Below, piece after piece: positions 9,467 to 17,186 of a stretch of DNA of 54,309 nucleotides (within the stretch, counting starts at the first letter, position 1; each line of letters starts with the position of its first letter). The notes under the pieces were generated by a model. It had not been told where the DNA came from, did not search any database, and was given only the letters and a program-made list of their open reading frames with translations. Source of the stretch: Angustibacter sp. Root456 (lineage in GTDB: Bacteria; Actinomycetota; Actinomycetes; Actinomycetales; Angustibacteraceae); NCBI RefSeq assembly GCF_001426435.1, contig NZ_LMER01000013.1, forward strand, positions 1 to 54,309. The letters run 5' to 3'. The position numbers were made by a program, and so were the translations under genes.

Positions 9467-10102
9467 GTGGCAGACGAGAACGCACGGGACGAGGCCAGCA
9501 GCTCCGACGAGACGCAGGCGGTCGGCGGCGAGCCCACGCGGGCCGTACCCGAGCAGCCGGCCAACCCCTGGTCGAGCCCGGCGAGCGAGACGCCGTCCGC
9601 TGCGGTGCAGCAGCCCGATCAGCCGCCGCAGCAGCCCTACGGGCAGCCGCAGCAGCCGCAGTACGGGCAGCCCCAGTTCGGGCAGCCCCAGCAGCCGCAG
9701 TACGGGCAGCCGCAGTACGGGCAGCCGCAGTACGGGCAGCCGCAGCCTCAGCAGCCGCAGTACGGGCAGCAGCAGTACGGGCAGCCCGGCTACGCCGTCG
9801 GCCCCACCGGACCGGCGACGGCGGGCCGGGCCACTGCGGTGCTGATCACCGGCATCGCCTCACTGGTGCTGCTCTTCTCCTGCATCGGCTTCATCCCGGC
9901 GATCGTGGCGCTGGTGCTCGCGCCGGGCGCCGAGCGGGAGATCAACGCCTCGCAGGGCCGGCTCACGGGACTCGGCCAGGTGCGCGCGGGCAAGATCTGC
10001 TCGTGGATCACGATCGGGGTCACGGTGCTCTTCCTGATCGTGCTCGTCGGCCTCTTCGCCTTCCGGGGCTCCTGGGACAACACCAACGGTTACAGCTACT
10101 GA
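9467..10102 (+). CDS. DUF4190-type membrane protein with QPQYG repeats
   Basis: A 211-residue protein starting at GTG 9467 behind GAAGGGGAC. Residues 1-110 are a hydrophilic, repeat-rich cytoplasmic segment with about ten QYGQP/QPQ units. Residues about 120-150 ([36 protein letters not shown]) and 175-200 ([22 protein letters not shown]) are two membrane helices in the DUF4190 arrangement, with a short [15 protein letters not shown] link. Function is unknown; such proteins occur throughout Actinomycetota. It is convergent with the VOC gene (25 bp between stops). Confidence 0.85.
   Translation: MADENARDEASSSDETQAVGGEPTRAVPEQPANPWSSPASETPSAAVQQPDQPPQQPYGQPQQPQYGQPQFGQPQQPQYGQPQYGQPQYGQPQPQQPQYGQQQYGQPGYAVGPTGPATAGRATAVLITGIASLVLLFSCIGFIPAIVALVLAPGAEREINASQGRLTGLGQVRAGKICSWITIGVTVLFLIVLVGLFAFRGSWDNTNGYSY
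9620..9790 (+). repeat. 15-bp coding tandem repeat (QPQYG)
   Basis: Units close to CAGCCGCAGTACGGG recur in frame with some degenerate and partial copies. Because the period is a multiple of three and the codons translate to Q/P/Y/G, this is a coding low-complexity repeat inside the DUF4190 gene that could expand or contract by slippage. It is not a regulatory array. Confidence 0.8.
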
Positions 10103-10127
10103 CCCACGAGCCCCCGGACGGCGCCGC

Positions 10128-10559
10128 TCAGGTCAGGCAGAACTCGTTGCCCTCGACGTCCTGCATCACCATGAAGTGCCTGCCCTCCTCGAACCGCCAC
10201 TCCAGCCGGCGGGCGCCGAGACCCTCGAGCCGCTCGACGGCGGCCATCACGGCGTCGTCACGCTCCTGAGCCGTGGCCTGCGGGTCGCTGATCCGCAGGT
10301 CGAGGTGGAGGCGGTTCTTCACGGTCTTGCCCTCGGGGACCTTCTGGAAGAACAGCCGCGGTCCGGCGCCGTCGGGGTCGACGACGGCCCACTTGGAGTC
10401 CCACTGGTCCTGCGGGACGCCCCACGCCTGCAGCGCGTCCTCCCAGGTCGCGAAGCCGGGCGGCGGCGGGTCGGTGACGTACCCGAGGGCGGCGGCCCAG
10501 AAGTCACCGACCGCTCGGGGCGAGGCGCAGTCGAACACGATCTGAACGGTGGTTGCCAT
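10128..10559 (-). CDS. VOC (glyoxalase-like) family protein
   Basis: A 143-residue protein with a vicinal-oxygen-chelate or glyoxalase_6-like pattern: VQIVFDCASPRAVGDFWAAALGY at the N-terminus, WAVVDPDGAGPRLFFQKVPEGK, NRLHLDLRI near 82-90 and the terminal MQDVEGNEFCL. The His in HLDLR and Glu in EGNEF are at positions where metal ligands occur in this fold. The start is ATG at 10559; the longer open frame above it is antisense to XPB. It is a lone gene between DUF4190 (convergent) and XPB (divergent, 54 bp). Substrate unknown. Confidence 0.9.
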   Translation of the reverse strand: MATTVQIVFDCASPRAVGDFWAAALGYVTDPPPPGFATWEDALQAWGVPQDQWDSKWAVVDPDGAGPRLFFQKVPEGKTVKNRLHLDLRISDPQATAQERDDAVMAAVERLEGLGARRLEWRFEEGRHFMVMQDVEGNEFCLT

Positions 10560-10613
10560 GGCGGCACCGTGCCACCCGCCACCGACAGTCGCGATGCCTG
10601 AGACAATCGAGCG

Positions 10614-12272
10614 GTGACTGACGGCCCCCTCATCGTGCAGAGCGACAAGACGCTGCTGCTCGAGGTCGACCACGACGCCGCCGACGCCTGCCGCCGCGCG
10701 ATCGCGCCGTTCGCCGAGCTCGAGCGCGCGCCGGAGCACGTGCACACCTACCGCCTGACCCCCCTCGGCCTGTGGAACGCCCGGGCCGCGGGCCACGACG
10801 CCGAGCAGGTCGTCGACACGCTGCTGACGTACTCGCGCTACCCCGTGCCGCACGCCCTGCTGGTCGACGTCGCCGAGACGATGGACCGCTTCGGCCGCCT
10901 GCGCCTGGAGAAGCACCCGACGCACGGCCTGGTGCTGCACGCCACCGACGTCCCGGTGCTCGAGGAGGTGCTGCGCAGCAAGAAGGTGCAGCCGCTCATG
11001 GGCACGCGGGTCGACCGCGAGACCGTGGTCGTGCACCCCAGCGAGCGCGGCCACCTCAAGCAGGTGCTGCTCAAGCTGGGCTGGCCGGCCGAGGACCTCG
11101 CCGGCTACGTCAACGGCGAGGCCCACCCCATCGCGCTCGACGAGAGCACCTGGCACCTGCGGCCCTACCAGTCCGAGGCCGTCGACGGGTTCTGGCACGG
11201 GGGCTCGGGCGTCGTGGTGCTGCCCTGCGGTGCGGGCAAGACCCTCGTCGGCGCCGGGGCGATGGCCCGCGCCAGCGCGACGACGCTGATCCTCGTGACC
11301 AACACGGTCTCGGCGCGGCAGTGGCGCGAGGAGCTGCTGCGCCGCACCACGCTCACCGAGGACGAGATCGGCGAGTACTCCGGCGCCCGCAAGGAGATCC
11401 GCCCGGTCACCATCGCGACGTACCAGGTGCTCACGGTGAAGCGGAAGGGCGTCTACCCGCACCTCGACCTGCTCGACGCCCGGGACTGGGGCCTGATCCT
11501 CTACGACGAGGTGCACCTGCTGCCCGCTCCGATCTTCCGGATGACGGCAGACCTCCAGGCGCGCCGCCGGCTCGGCCTCACCGCCACCCTCGTGCGCGAG
11601 GACGGCCGCGAGGGCGACGTGTTCAGCCTCATCGGCCCCAAGCGCTACGACGCGCCGTGGAAGGACATCGAGGCGCAGGGCTACATCGCGCCCGCCGACT
11701 GCGTCGAGGTGCGGGTGACCCTGCCGGACGCCGAGCGCCTGGCCTACGCGACGGCCGAGCCCGACGTCCGCTACCGGCTGGCCGCCTCCAGCGACGTCAA
11801 GACCCGAGTGGTCGAGCAGCTGGTGGCCCAGCACCGCGGCGAGCCCACGCTGGTCATCGGCCAGTACATCGACCAGCTCGACGAGCTGGGCGAGCACCTC
11901 GGCGCCCCGGTCATCAAGGGCGAGACGACCGTGGCCGAGCGCCAGCGGCTGTTCGAGGCCTTCCGCACCGGCGAGATCGACCTGCTCGTGGTGAGCAAGG
12001 TGGCGAACTTCTCGATCGACCTGCCGGAGGCGAGCGTCGCCATCCAGGTGTCGGGCAGCTTCGGTTCGCGCCAGGAGGAGGCCCAGCGCCTCGGGCGGGT
12101 GCTGCGACCCAAGGGCGACGGCCGCGCCGCGCGGTTCTACACCATCGTCGCGCGCGACACCGTCGACGCTGACTTCGCCGCGCACCGGCAGCGGTTCCTG
12201 GCCGAGCAGGGCTACGCCTACCGCATCGTCGACGCCGGCGACCTGCAGCAGGCCGACGAGCCCGACGCCTGA
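10614..12272 (+). CDS. XPB/Rad25-type DNA repair helicase
   Basis: A 552-residue superfamily-2 helicase starting at GTG 10614. Features in order: damage-recognition-like N-terminal region (residues 1-160), Walker A PCGAGKT with Lys about 209, the DEVH box YDEVH with Asp about 298, the family RED motif in LTATLVREDGREG, a thumb-like segment, and motif VI QRLGRVLRPK near residues 495-504. XPB homologues translocate 3'-5' on DNA and act in repair in archaea and eukaryotes; many actinobacteria have one of unclear role. The nearby helicase-associated WYL protein is its usual genomic partner. Length is normal. Confidence 0.95.
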   Translation: MTDGPLIVQSDKTLLLEVDHDAADACRRAIAPFAELERAPEHVHTYRLTPLGLWNARAAGHDAEQVVDTLLTYSRYPVPHALLVDVAETMDRFGRLRLEKHPTHGLVLHATDVPVLEEVLRSKKVQPLMGTRVDRETVVVHPSERGHLKQVLLKLGWPAEDLAGYVNGEAHPIALDESTWHLRPYQSEAVDGFWHGGSGVVVLPCGAGKTLVGAGAMARASATTLILVTNTVSARQWREELLRRTTLTEDEIGEYSGARKEIRPVTIATYQVLTVKRKGVYPHLDLLDARDWGLILYDEVHLLPAPIFRMTADLQARRRLGLTATLVREDGREGDVFSLIGPKRYDAPWKDIEAQGYIAPADCVEVRVTLPDAERLAYATAEPDVRYRLAASSDVKTRVVEQLVAQHRGEPTLVIGQYIDQLDELGEHLGAPVIKGETTVAERQRLFEAFRTGEIDLLVVSKVANFSIDLPEASVAIQVSGSFGSRQEEAQRLGRVLRPKGDGRAARFYTIVARDTVDADFAAHRQRFLAEQGYAYRIVDAGDLQQADEPDA

Positions 12273-12325
12273 CCCCGCCAGCCGACCCGGTGGACGACGG
12301 CAGCGTACGGCCAGGACGCAGCCGA

Positions 12326-12364
12326 CGTTCAGCGAACTCCCAGGCTGAGCGCGCAGACTGGGAG
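12326..12364 (+). promoter_or_regulatory. Response-regulator box and SD-masking hairpin before the OmpR-type regulator
   Basis: At 12326-12344 CGTTCAGCGAACTCCCAGG contains two CAG half-sites 11 bp apart, matching boxes before HtrA and the DUF5666 gene. Overlapping it, CTCCCAG (12337-12343) pairs with CTGGGAG (12358-12364), and the right arm is part of the Shine-Dalgarno region immediately before ATG 12367. Autoregulation by the encoded regulator, with possible translational masking, is the simplest reading. Confidence 0.45.
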
Positions 12365-12366
12365 GC

Positions 12367-13083
12367 ATGTCAGCCACCAGCGCGCCCGAGGCCCGCCTGC
12401 TCGTGGTCGAGGACGAGCCCAACATCCGCGAGCTGCTCTCGACGTCCCTGCGCTTCGCAGGGTTCGAGGTGCACACCGCAGGGGACGGCCAGACGGCGCT
12501 GCGGCTCGCCGAGTCGACCCGCCCCGACCTGCTGGTGCTCGACGTCATGCTCCCCGACATGGACGGTTTCTCGGTGACGCGCCGGCTGCGCGACCAGGGC
12601 CGTCAGGTGCCGGTCGTCTTCCTCACCGCCCGCGACGACACCCACGACAAGGTGACCGGCCTGACCGTCGGCGGCGACGACTACGTGACCAAGCCGTTCA
12701 GCCTCGAGGAGGTCGTCGCGCGCATCCGCGCCGTGCTGCGCCGCACCGGGGGCCCGGGCGGCGACGACGGCGCGCGCCTGGTCTTCGCCGACCTGGAGAT
12801 GGACGAGGACTCCCACGAGGTGCACCGCGGCGACCGGGCGATCGACCTGTCGCCCACCGAGTTCAAGCTGCTGCGCTACCTGATGCTCAACCCCAACCGC
12901 GTGCTGTCGAAGGCGCAGATCCTCGACCACGTCTGGGACTACGACTTCCGCGGCGAGTCGGGCATCGTCGAGTCCTACATCTCCTACCTGCGACGCAAGA
13001 TCGACGCCGACTCCGACACCCCGCTGATCCACACCAAGCGCGGCGTCGGCTACGTCCTGCGACTCCCCCCCGGCCATGCCTGA
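12367..13083 (+). CDS. OmpR/PhoB-family response regulator (MprA-like)
   Basis: A 238-residue DNA-binding response regulator. The receiver domain (10-122) has the acidic pair in VVEDEPN, phospho-acceptor Asp59 in LLVLDVMLPDMDG and Lys109 in TKPF. The C-terminal winged helix (about 138-235) carries IDLSPTEFKLLRYLMLNPNRVLSKAQILDHVW and VESYISYLRRKID. It overlaps the sensor kinase by 8 bases (stop inside ATGCCTGA), and both precede an HtrA-like protease, the same order as mycobacterial mprA-mprB-pepD. That synteny suggests an envelope-stress role; the exact orthology is inference. Confidence 0.95.
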   Translation: MSATSAPEARLLVVEDEPNIRELLSTSLRFAGFEVHTAGDGQTALRLAESTRPDLLVLDVMLPDMDGFSVTRRLRDQGRQVPVVFLTARDDTHDKVTGLTVGGDDYVTKPFSLEEVVARIRAVLRRTGGPGGDDGARLVFADLEMDEDSHEVHRGDRAIDLSPTEFKLLRYLMLNPNRVLSKAQILDHVWDYDFRGESGIVESYISYLRRKIDADSDTPLIHTKRGVGYVLRLPPGHA

Positions 13084-14587
13084 GCTCCGCCGCCCACGCT
13101 TTCCTCGGCTCGCGCAGCTCTCGCTGCGCGACCGGCTCGTCGCCGTCCTCGTGGTGCTCGCCCTCGCGGCCCTCGCCGTCACCGGGGCGACCGCGGTGGC
13201 CCTGCTGCGCGGCGAGCTGATCAGCAAGGTCGACGACCAGATCGTCGCCAGCGAGCGCGCCTTCGTCGGCGGCCCGCAGGACGCCCCTGACACCTCGCCG
13301 GCACCCCGTGGCCTGCCGACGTCCACCTTCGGCATCGTCATCTTCGACGCCGGCTTCACCCGGCTGCTCGGCCGCCAGGTCGGGACGTCGGCCCCCGACC
13401 TCGACGAGGTCACCCCGCGGGCCATCGAGCAGCACGACGGCCGGCCGTTCACCGTCGACGCCGACGGTGGCTCCGGCCGCTGGCGCGTGGTGGCCGTCCG
13501 CGTCACCGACAACCACGGTCTGGGCGACGGGACGCTCGTCATCGGGCAGAGCCTCGCGGGCGTGCAGGACACCGTGACCCGCATGGCCGTGCTGCTCGTC
13601 GTGGTCGGCCTGTCGGTGCTCGTGCTCGTGGGGCTGCTCGGCTGGCTCGTCGTGCGGCAGGCCCTGCGCCCGCTGCGCCGGGTCGAGGACGTCGCCGGCG
13701 CCATCGCCGCCGGTGACCTCACCCAGCGCGTCCCCGAGCACCCGACGTCCACCGAGGTCGGGCGGCTGTCGGCCGCGCTCAACGAGATGCTCGCCCAGAT
13801 CGAACGGGCGTTCGCCGCCCGAGAGGCGTCCGAGGAGCGCATGCGCCGGTTCGTCGCCGACGCCAGCCACGAGCTGCGCACCCCGCTGGCCGCCGTGCGG
13901 GGGTACGCCGAGCTGTACCGGCAGGGCGCCGTCAGCAGCCCCGACGACGTCGCGTCGGCCATGCGCCGGATCGAGGACGAGGCCACGCGCATGGGCGGTC
14001 TCGTCGACGACCTGCTCATGCTCGCCCGGCTCGACGAGCAGCGCCCCGGGCGCCGCAGCCCCGTCGACCTCACCGTCGTGGCCGCCGACGTCGTCCAGGA
14101 CGCGCGCGCGCTCGACACCTCGCGCACCGTCTCCCTCGTCGGTCGCGGCGCCCCGGTGCAGCCGACGGTGGTGCTGGGAGACGAGGCGCACCTGCGCCAG
14201 GTCGTCACCAACCTCGTCGCGAACGCGTTGCGGCACACCCCACCCGGCACACCGATCGAGCTGGCAGTCGGCCCGGACGCCGGCTACGGCGTGCTGGAGG
14301 TGCGCGACCACGGGCAGGGCATCGAGCCCGAGCAGGTGCACCAGGTGTTCGAGCGATTCTTCCGCGCCGACGCCTCCCGCCAGCGGGCCTCCGGCGGCTC
14401 GGGACTCGGGCTCGCCATCGTCGCCGCCATCGTGGCCGCGCACCACGGGCAGGTCGGCGTGAGCCAGACGCCGGGCGGCGGCGCCACCTTCGCCGTGCGG
14501 GTGCCGGTGGTGCCCGACCCCGAGACCGCCACCCCGCCGAGGTTCACAGGTGGCTCCCAGGCAGTGTCAAGGGTCCGGCCAAGCTGA
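13076..14587 (+). CDS. Membrane sensor histidine kinase (MprB-like)
   Basis: A 503-residue kinase. TM1 is about residues 20-45, an extracytoplasmic sensor of about 120 residues follows, and TM2 is about 170-192. HAMP follows (LRPLRRVEDVAGAIAAGDLTQRV). The HisKA domain has phospho-acceptor His265 in DASHELRTPL. The HATPase region shows N-box NLVANALRHTPPG, G1 VRDHGQGIEP, F-box FERFFRAD and G2 GSGLGLAI. All catalytic motifs are intact. Its partner is the upstream OmpR-type regulator; the promoter box for the downstream protease lies within its last 50 bases. Confidence 0.95.
   Translation: MPELRRPRFPRLAQLSLRDRLVAVLVVLALAALAVTGATAVALLRGELISKVDDQIVASERAFVGGPQDAPDTSPAPRGLPTSTFGIVIFDAGFTRLLGRQVGTSAPDLDEVTPRAIEQHDGRPFTVDADGGSGRWRVVAVRVTDNHGLGDGTLVIGQSLAGVQDTVTRMAVLLVVVGLSVLVLVGLLGWLVVRQALRPLRRVEDVAGAIAAGDLTQRVPEHPTSTEVGRLSAALNEMLAQIERAFAAREASEERMRRFVADASHELRTPLAAVRGYAELYRQGAVSSPDDVASAMRRIEDEATRMGGLVDDLLMLARLDEQRPGRRSPVDLTVVAADVVQDARALDTSRTVSLVGRGAPVQPTVVLGDEAHLRQVVTNLVANALRHTPPGTPIELAVGPDAGYGVLEVRDHGQGIEPEQVHQVFERFFRADASRQRASGGSGLGLAIVAAIVAAHHGQVGVSQTPGGGATFAVRVPVVPDPETATPPRFTGGSQAVSRVRPS
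14543..14561 (+). promoter_or_regulatory. Response-regulator box upstream of the HtrA-like protease
   Basis: TTCACAGGTGGCTCCCAGG has CAGG half-sites 11 bp apart. It lies inside the 3' end of the kinase gene, 70 bp before the protease ATG. It matches the box before the DUF5666 gene at 13 of 19 positions, including all CAGG bases. It implies an internal promoter giving the protease separate induction. Confidence 0.5.
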
Positions 14588-14631
14588 TGCGGTCTGCTGG
14601 AGTCAAGCCAGCAACCGAGAGGTGACATCAG

Positions 14632-15930
14632 ATGACCCACCCGACGCACGACACGCAGACCAACGACCCGCAGGTGCACTGGTACGGAGCCGAGCAGCCC
14701 ACCCAGCCGCAGCCGTACCCGCAGCCGCAGCCTCCGCTCGGGCCGCCCCCGGCCGCTTCCGAGCCGCCCACCGGTGGCGGTCGCGGCCGGCGCCGCTGGG
14801 TCGACGTCGGCGTCGCCGCGCTCGTGGCCGCCGTGGTGGCTGGCGGCACGACCGCCGGCGTGGTGGCCGCCACCGACGACAACCAGCCCGTGGCCGCGAC
14901 CTCGTCGTCGAGCACCGACGCCGGGTCGTCGAGCGTCAAGGCGCCGGTCACCCAGCCCGCCGGCCAACCCGTCGACTGGACCAAGGTCGCCAAGGCCGTG
15001 GAGCCCAGCGTCGTCGCGATCTCCAACCGCTCGCAGTTCTCGCTCAGCGAGGGCTCGGGCGTCATCCTCGACGACAAGGGCCACGTGCTCACGAACAACC
15101 ACGTCGTCGCCGGTGCCAGCCAGGGTGGCCACCTCACCGTCACCCTCAACGACGGCCGGTCGTACCAGGCCTCGATCGTCGGCACCGACCCGTCCACCGA
15201 CCTCGCCGTCATCGTCATGAAGGGCGCCACGAACCTCACCCCGGCCACCCTGGGTGACTCCGACGCCGTGCAGGTCGGCGCGCCGGTGATGGCCGTCGGC
15301 AACCCGCTCGGCCTGGCGGGCACCGTGACGACCGGCATCGTCAGCGCCCTCGACCGGCCGGTGACGACGTCCACCGAGTCCGAGGGCGGCCCGGCCGCCC
15401 TGCAAGGTGGCGGCACGCCGGTGGTCACCAACGCCATCCAGACCGACGCCGCCGTCAACCCGGGCAACTCCGGTGGGGCGCTCGTCGACGCCACCGGGCG
15501 CGTGATCGGCATCCCGTCGTCCATCGCCACGCTGGGTCAGTCGTCCGGTGGGCAGTCCGGCAGCATCGGCCTCGGCTTCTCGATCCCGATCAACGAGGCC
15601 AAGTCCATCGCCGACCAGCTGCTCGCCGACGGCAGCGCGGAGCACCCGTTCCTCGGCATCTCGCTGAAGGACGGCCAGATCACCCAGGGCGCCGCGCAGC
15701 GCGCCGCCGTGACCGTCGTGCAGGTGCAGCCGGGCAGCCCGGCCGACGCCGCGGGCCTGAAGGCCGGCGACGCGATCATCGCCGTCGACGGTGAGTCGGT
15801 GAACTCCGCGGAGTCCCTCGTGGCGCAGATCCGCGAGCGCGCGGTCGGTGACACGGTGAAGCTGACGCTGGTGCGCGACGGCAAGCAGCTCGACGTCACC
15901 GCCAAGCTCACGGCTCGCGCGTCGCAGTAG
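14632..15930 (+). CDS. HtrA-like serine protease with PDZ domain (PepD-like)
   Basis: A 432-residue protein starting at ATG 14632 behind GAGAGG. Residues 1-55 are a Pro/Gln-rich cytoplasmic tail, about 57-80 one membrane helix, then a Ser/Thr linker. The trypsin-like domain (about 113-320) has the triad His157 (TNNHVVAG), Asp190 (STDLAV) and Ser280 (NPGNSGGAL). The PDZ domain (about 338-430) has the carboxylate loop FLGISL and GSPADAAGLKAGDAIIAVDGE. It would degrade or chaperone misfolded proteins outside the membrane. It follows its two-component system. Its stop overlaps the convergent MFS gene by 23 bases. Confidence 0.95.
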   Translation: MTHPTHDTQTNDPQVHWYGAEQPTQPQPYPQPQPPLGPPPAASEPPTGGGRGRRRWVDVGVAALVAAVVAGGTTAGVVAATDDNQPVAATSSSSTDAGSSSVKAPVTQPAGQPVDWTKVAKAVEPSVVAISNRSQFSLSEGSGVILDDKGHVLTNNHVVAGASQGGHLTVTLNDGRSYQASIVGTDPSTDLAVIVMKGATNLTPATLGDSDAVQVGAPVMAVGNPLGLAGTVTTGIVSALDRPVTTSTESEGGPAALQGGGTPVVTNAIQTDAAVNPGNSGGALVDATGRVIGIPSSIATLGQSSGGQSGSIGLGFSIPINEAKSIADQLLADGSAEHPFLGISLKDGQITQGAAQRAAVTVVQVQPGSPADAAGLKAGDAIIAVDGESVNSAESLVAQIRERAVGDTVKLTLVRDGKQLDVTAKLTARASQ

Positions 15931-17161
15931 CGCCGAGCCGCAGCAGGCGGCCCCGCGCCGCCAGCGCGAGCACGAGAGCAGCACAGCCCGCGGCCACCGG
16001 GACGGCGAACGCCGCCCGGTGGCCGCCGGCGTCTGCGAGCAGTCCCCCGCCGCTGCTGCCAGCGGCGTAGCCGACGATCACCGCACTCGACAGCAGGGTC
16101 ATCACGGTGGCCGCCCGCTCGAAGGGAGCGGACCGCTCCACCAGCGCGTAGAGCACGATCAGGTACGGCGCCACGGCACAGCCGAGCAGCAGGACGGCGC
16201 CCGCGGCCCAGCGCACCGACCCGACGAGCAGCAGGGGCGCGGCGAGCAGCGCGAGCGCCCCGGCGAAGGCCACCAGGCGGTCGGCCAGACGGAAGGCCGG
16301 CGGCAGGCCCGCGCTCGCCAACCCGGCCACCGCGCTGCCGACGCCGAGCAGCGCGTAGACCAGGCCGGCGGCACCAGGGCGACCGACCTCGGCGCTCAGG
16401 CTGGTGACCCCCACCTGCGTGCCGCCGAACACCAGGCCGAGCATGGCCCCGGCAGCGAGCAGCGTCGCGATGGCACCGCGACGCAGCGGCCGTGGGCCCG
16501 GCTCCCCCGCGACCTCGGCCGCGGCCTGCGGGTGCGCGTCGTGGCGCGGCCGCACGAGCGCCGCCGTGGGGTGCAGCGCGAACGCCAGGGCGGCGGTGAG
16601 CGACAGCCCGGCCGTCACCACGGGCCCCAGCCAGGGCCCGGCGGCGGACGCCAGCACCCCGACGAGCGCGGGCCCGGCGACGAAGCTGACCTCGTCGGTG
16701 GCGCTCTCGACCGCGAACGCCTCGGTGAGCCGGCGCGACCTGTCGTGGCGAGCTGCCCGCCGCACGATGGCGACCCACCGCACGCGCGCGAGCGGCCCGA
16801 TCTGCGGGGCGAACAGTCCCGCCGCGGCGGCCACCAGCAGCAGCACCGCGGTCGGTGCCGCGCTGCGCGTCACCGCCACCACCGCGAGCATGCCGGCCGC
16901 GTACGCCACCGCTCCCACGGTGAGCACCCCGCGCTGACCCCACCGGTCGGCGAGCGCACCCGAGACCGGAGCCCCTACGGCCGAGCCGATGCCGATGGCC
17001 GCCGCCGCGAGACCGCCGGTGCCGTAGCTGCCGGTGCGGTCGGCCACCAGCAGCAGCACGCCGAGCTGCCCCATCGCCAGCGGCAGCTTGGCGGCCAGCC
17101 CGAGGGGGACGAAGGAGCGCCCGGCCAACCGCACGAGGGCAGAAGCGGCGGACGGCGTCAC
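15908..17161 (-). CDS. Major facilitator superfamily transporter
   Basis: About 417 residues with roughly 12 hydrophobic helices. A motif-A-like loop ADRWGQRGVLTVGAVAYAAG lies after helix 2. I place the start at GTG 17161 (VTPSAASALVRLAGRSF); the longer frame upstream is antisense to the neighbouring helicase gene. Only 25 bp separate it from the divergent HelD-like start, so the two share a promoter region. The 3' end overlaps the HtrA gene by 23 bases tail to tail. Substrate not deducible; an exporter is the likelier guess. Confidence 0.88.
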   Translation of the reverse strand: MTPSAASALVRLAGRSFVPLGLAAKLPLAMGQLGVLLLVADRTGSYGTGGLAAAAIGIGSAVGAPVSGALADRWGQRGVLTVGAVAYAAGMLAVVAVTRSAAPTAVLLLVAAAAGLFAPQIGPLARVRWVAIVRRAARHDRSRRLTEAFAVESATDEVSFVAGPALVGVLASAAGPWLGPVVTAGLSLTAALAFALHPTAALVRPRHDAHPQAAAEVAGEPGPRPLRRGAIATLLAAGAMLGLVFGGTQVGVTSLSAEVGRPGAAGLVYALLGVGSAVAGLASAGLPPAFRLADRLVAFAGALALLAAPLLLVGSVRWAAGAVLLLGCAVAPYLIVLYALVERSAPFERAATVMTLLSSAVIVGYAAGSSGGGLLADAGGHRAAFAVPVAAGCAALVLALAARGRLLRLGATATREP

Positions 17162-17186
17162 GCCCTCGAGAGTAGAGTCGCCGCTC

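Noticed and set aside
9620-9790. Noncoding tandem repeat or CRISPR
   Set aside because: The 15-bp period keeps frame and translates to a QPQYG low-complexity segment typical of DUF4190 proteins.
10560-12560. Long minus-strand frame continuous with the VOC gene across XPB
   Set aside because: Only the last 143 codons match a protein family, and a good ATG lies at 10559. The rest is the mirror of XPB.
17162-17186. Rifamycin-associated element between the MFS and HelD-like genes
   Set aside because: The gap is only 25 bp and contains no inverted repeat of the type described for HelR genes.
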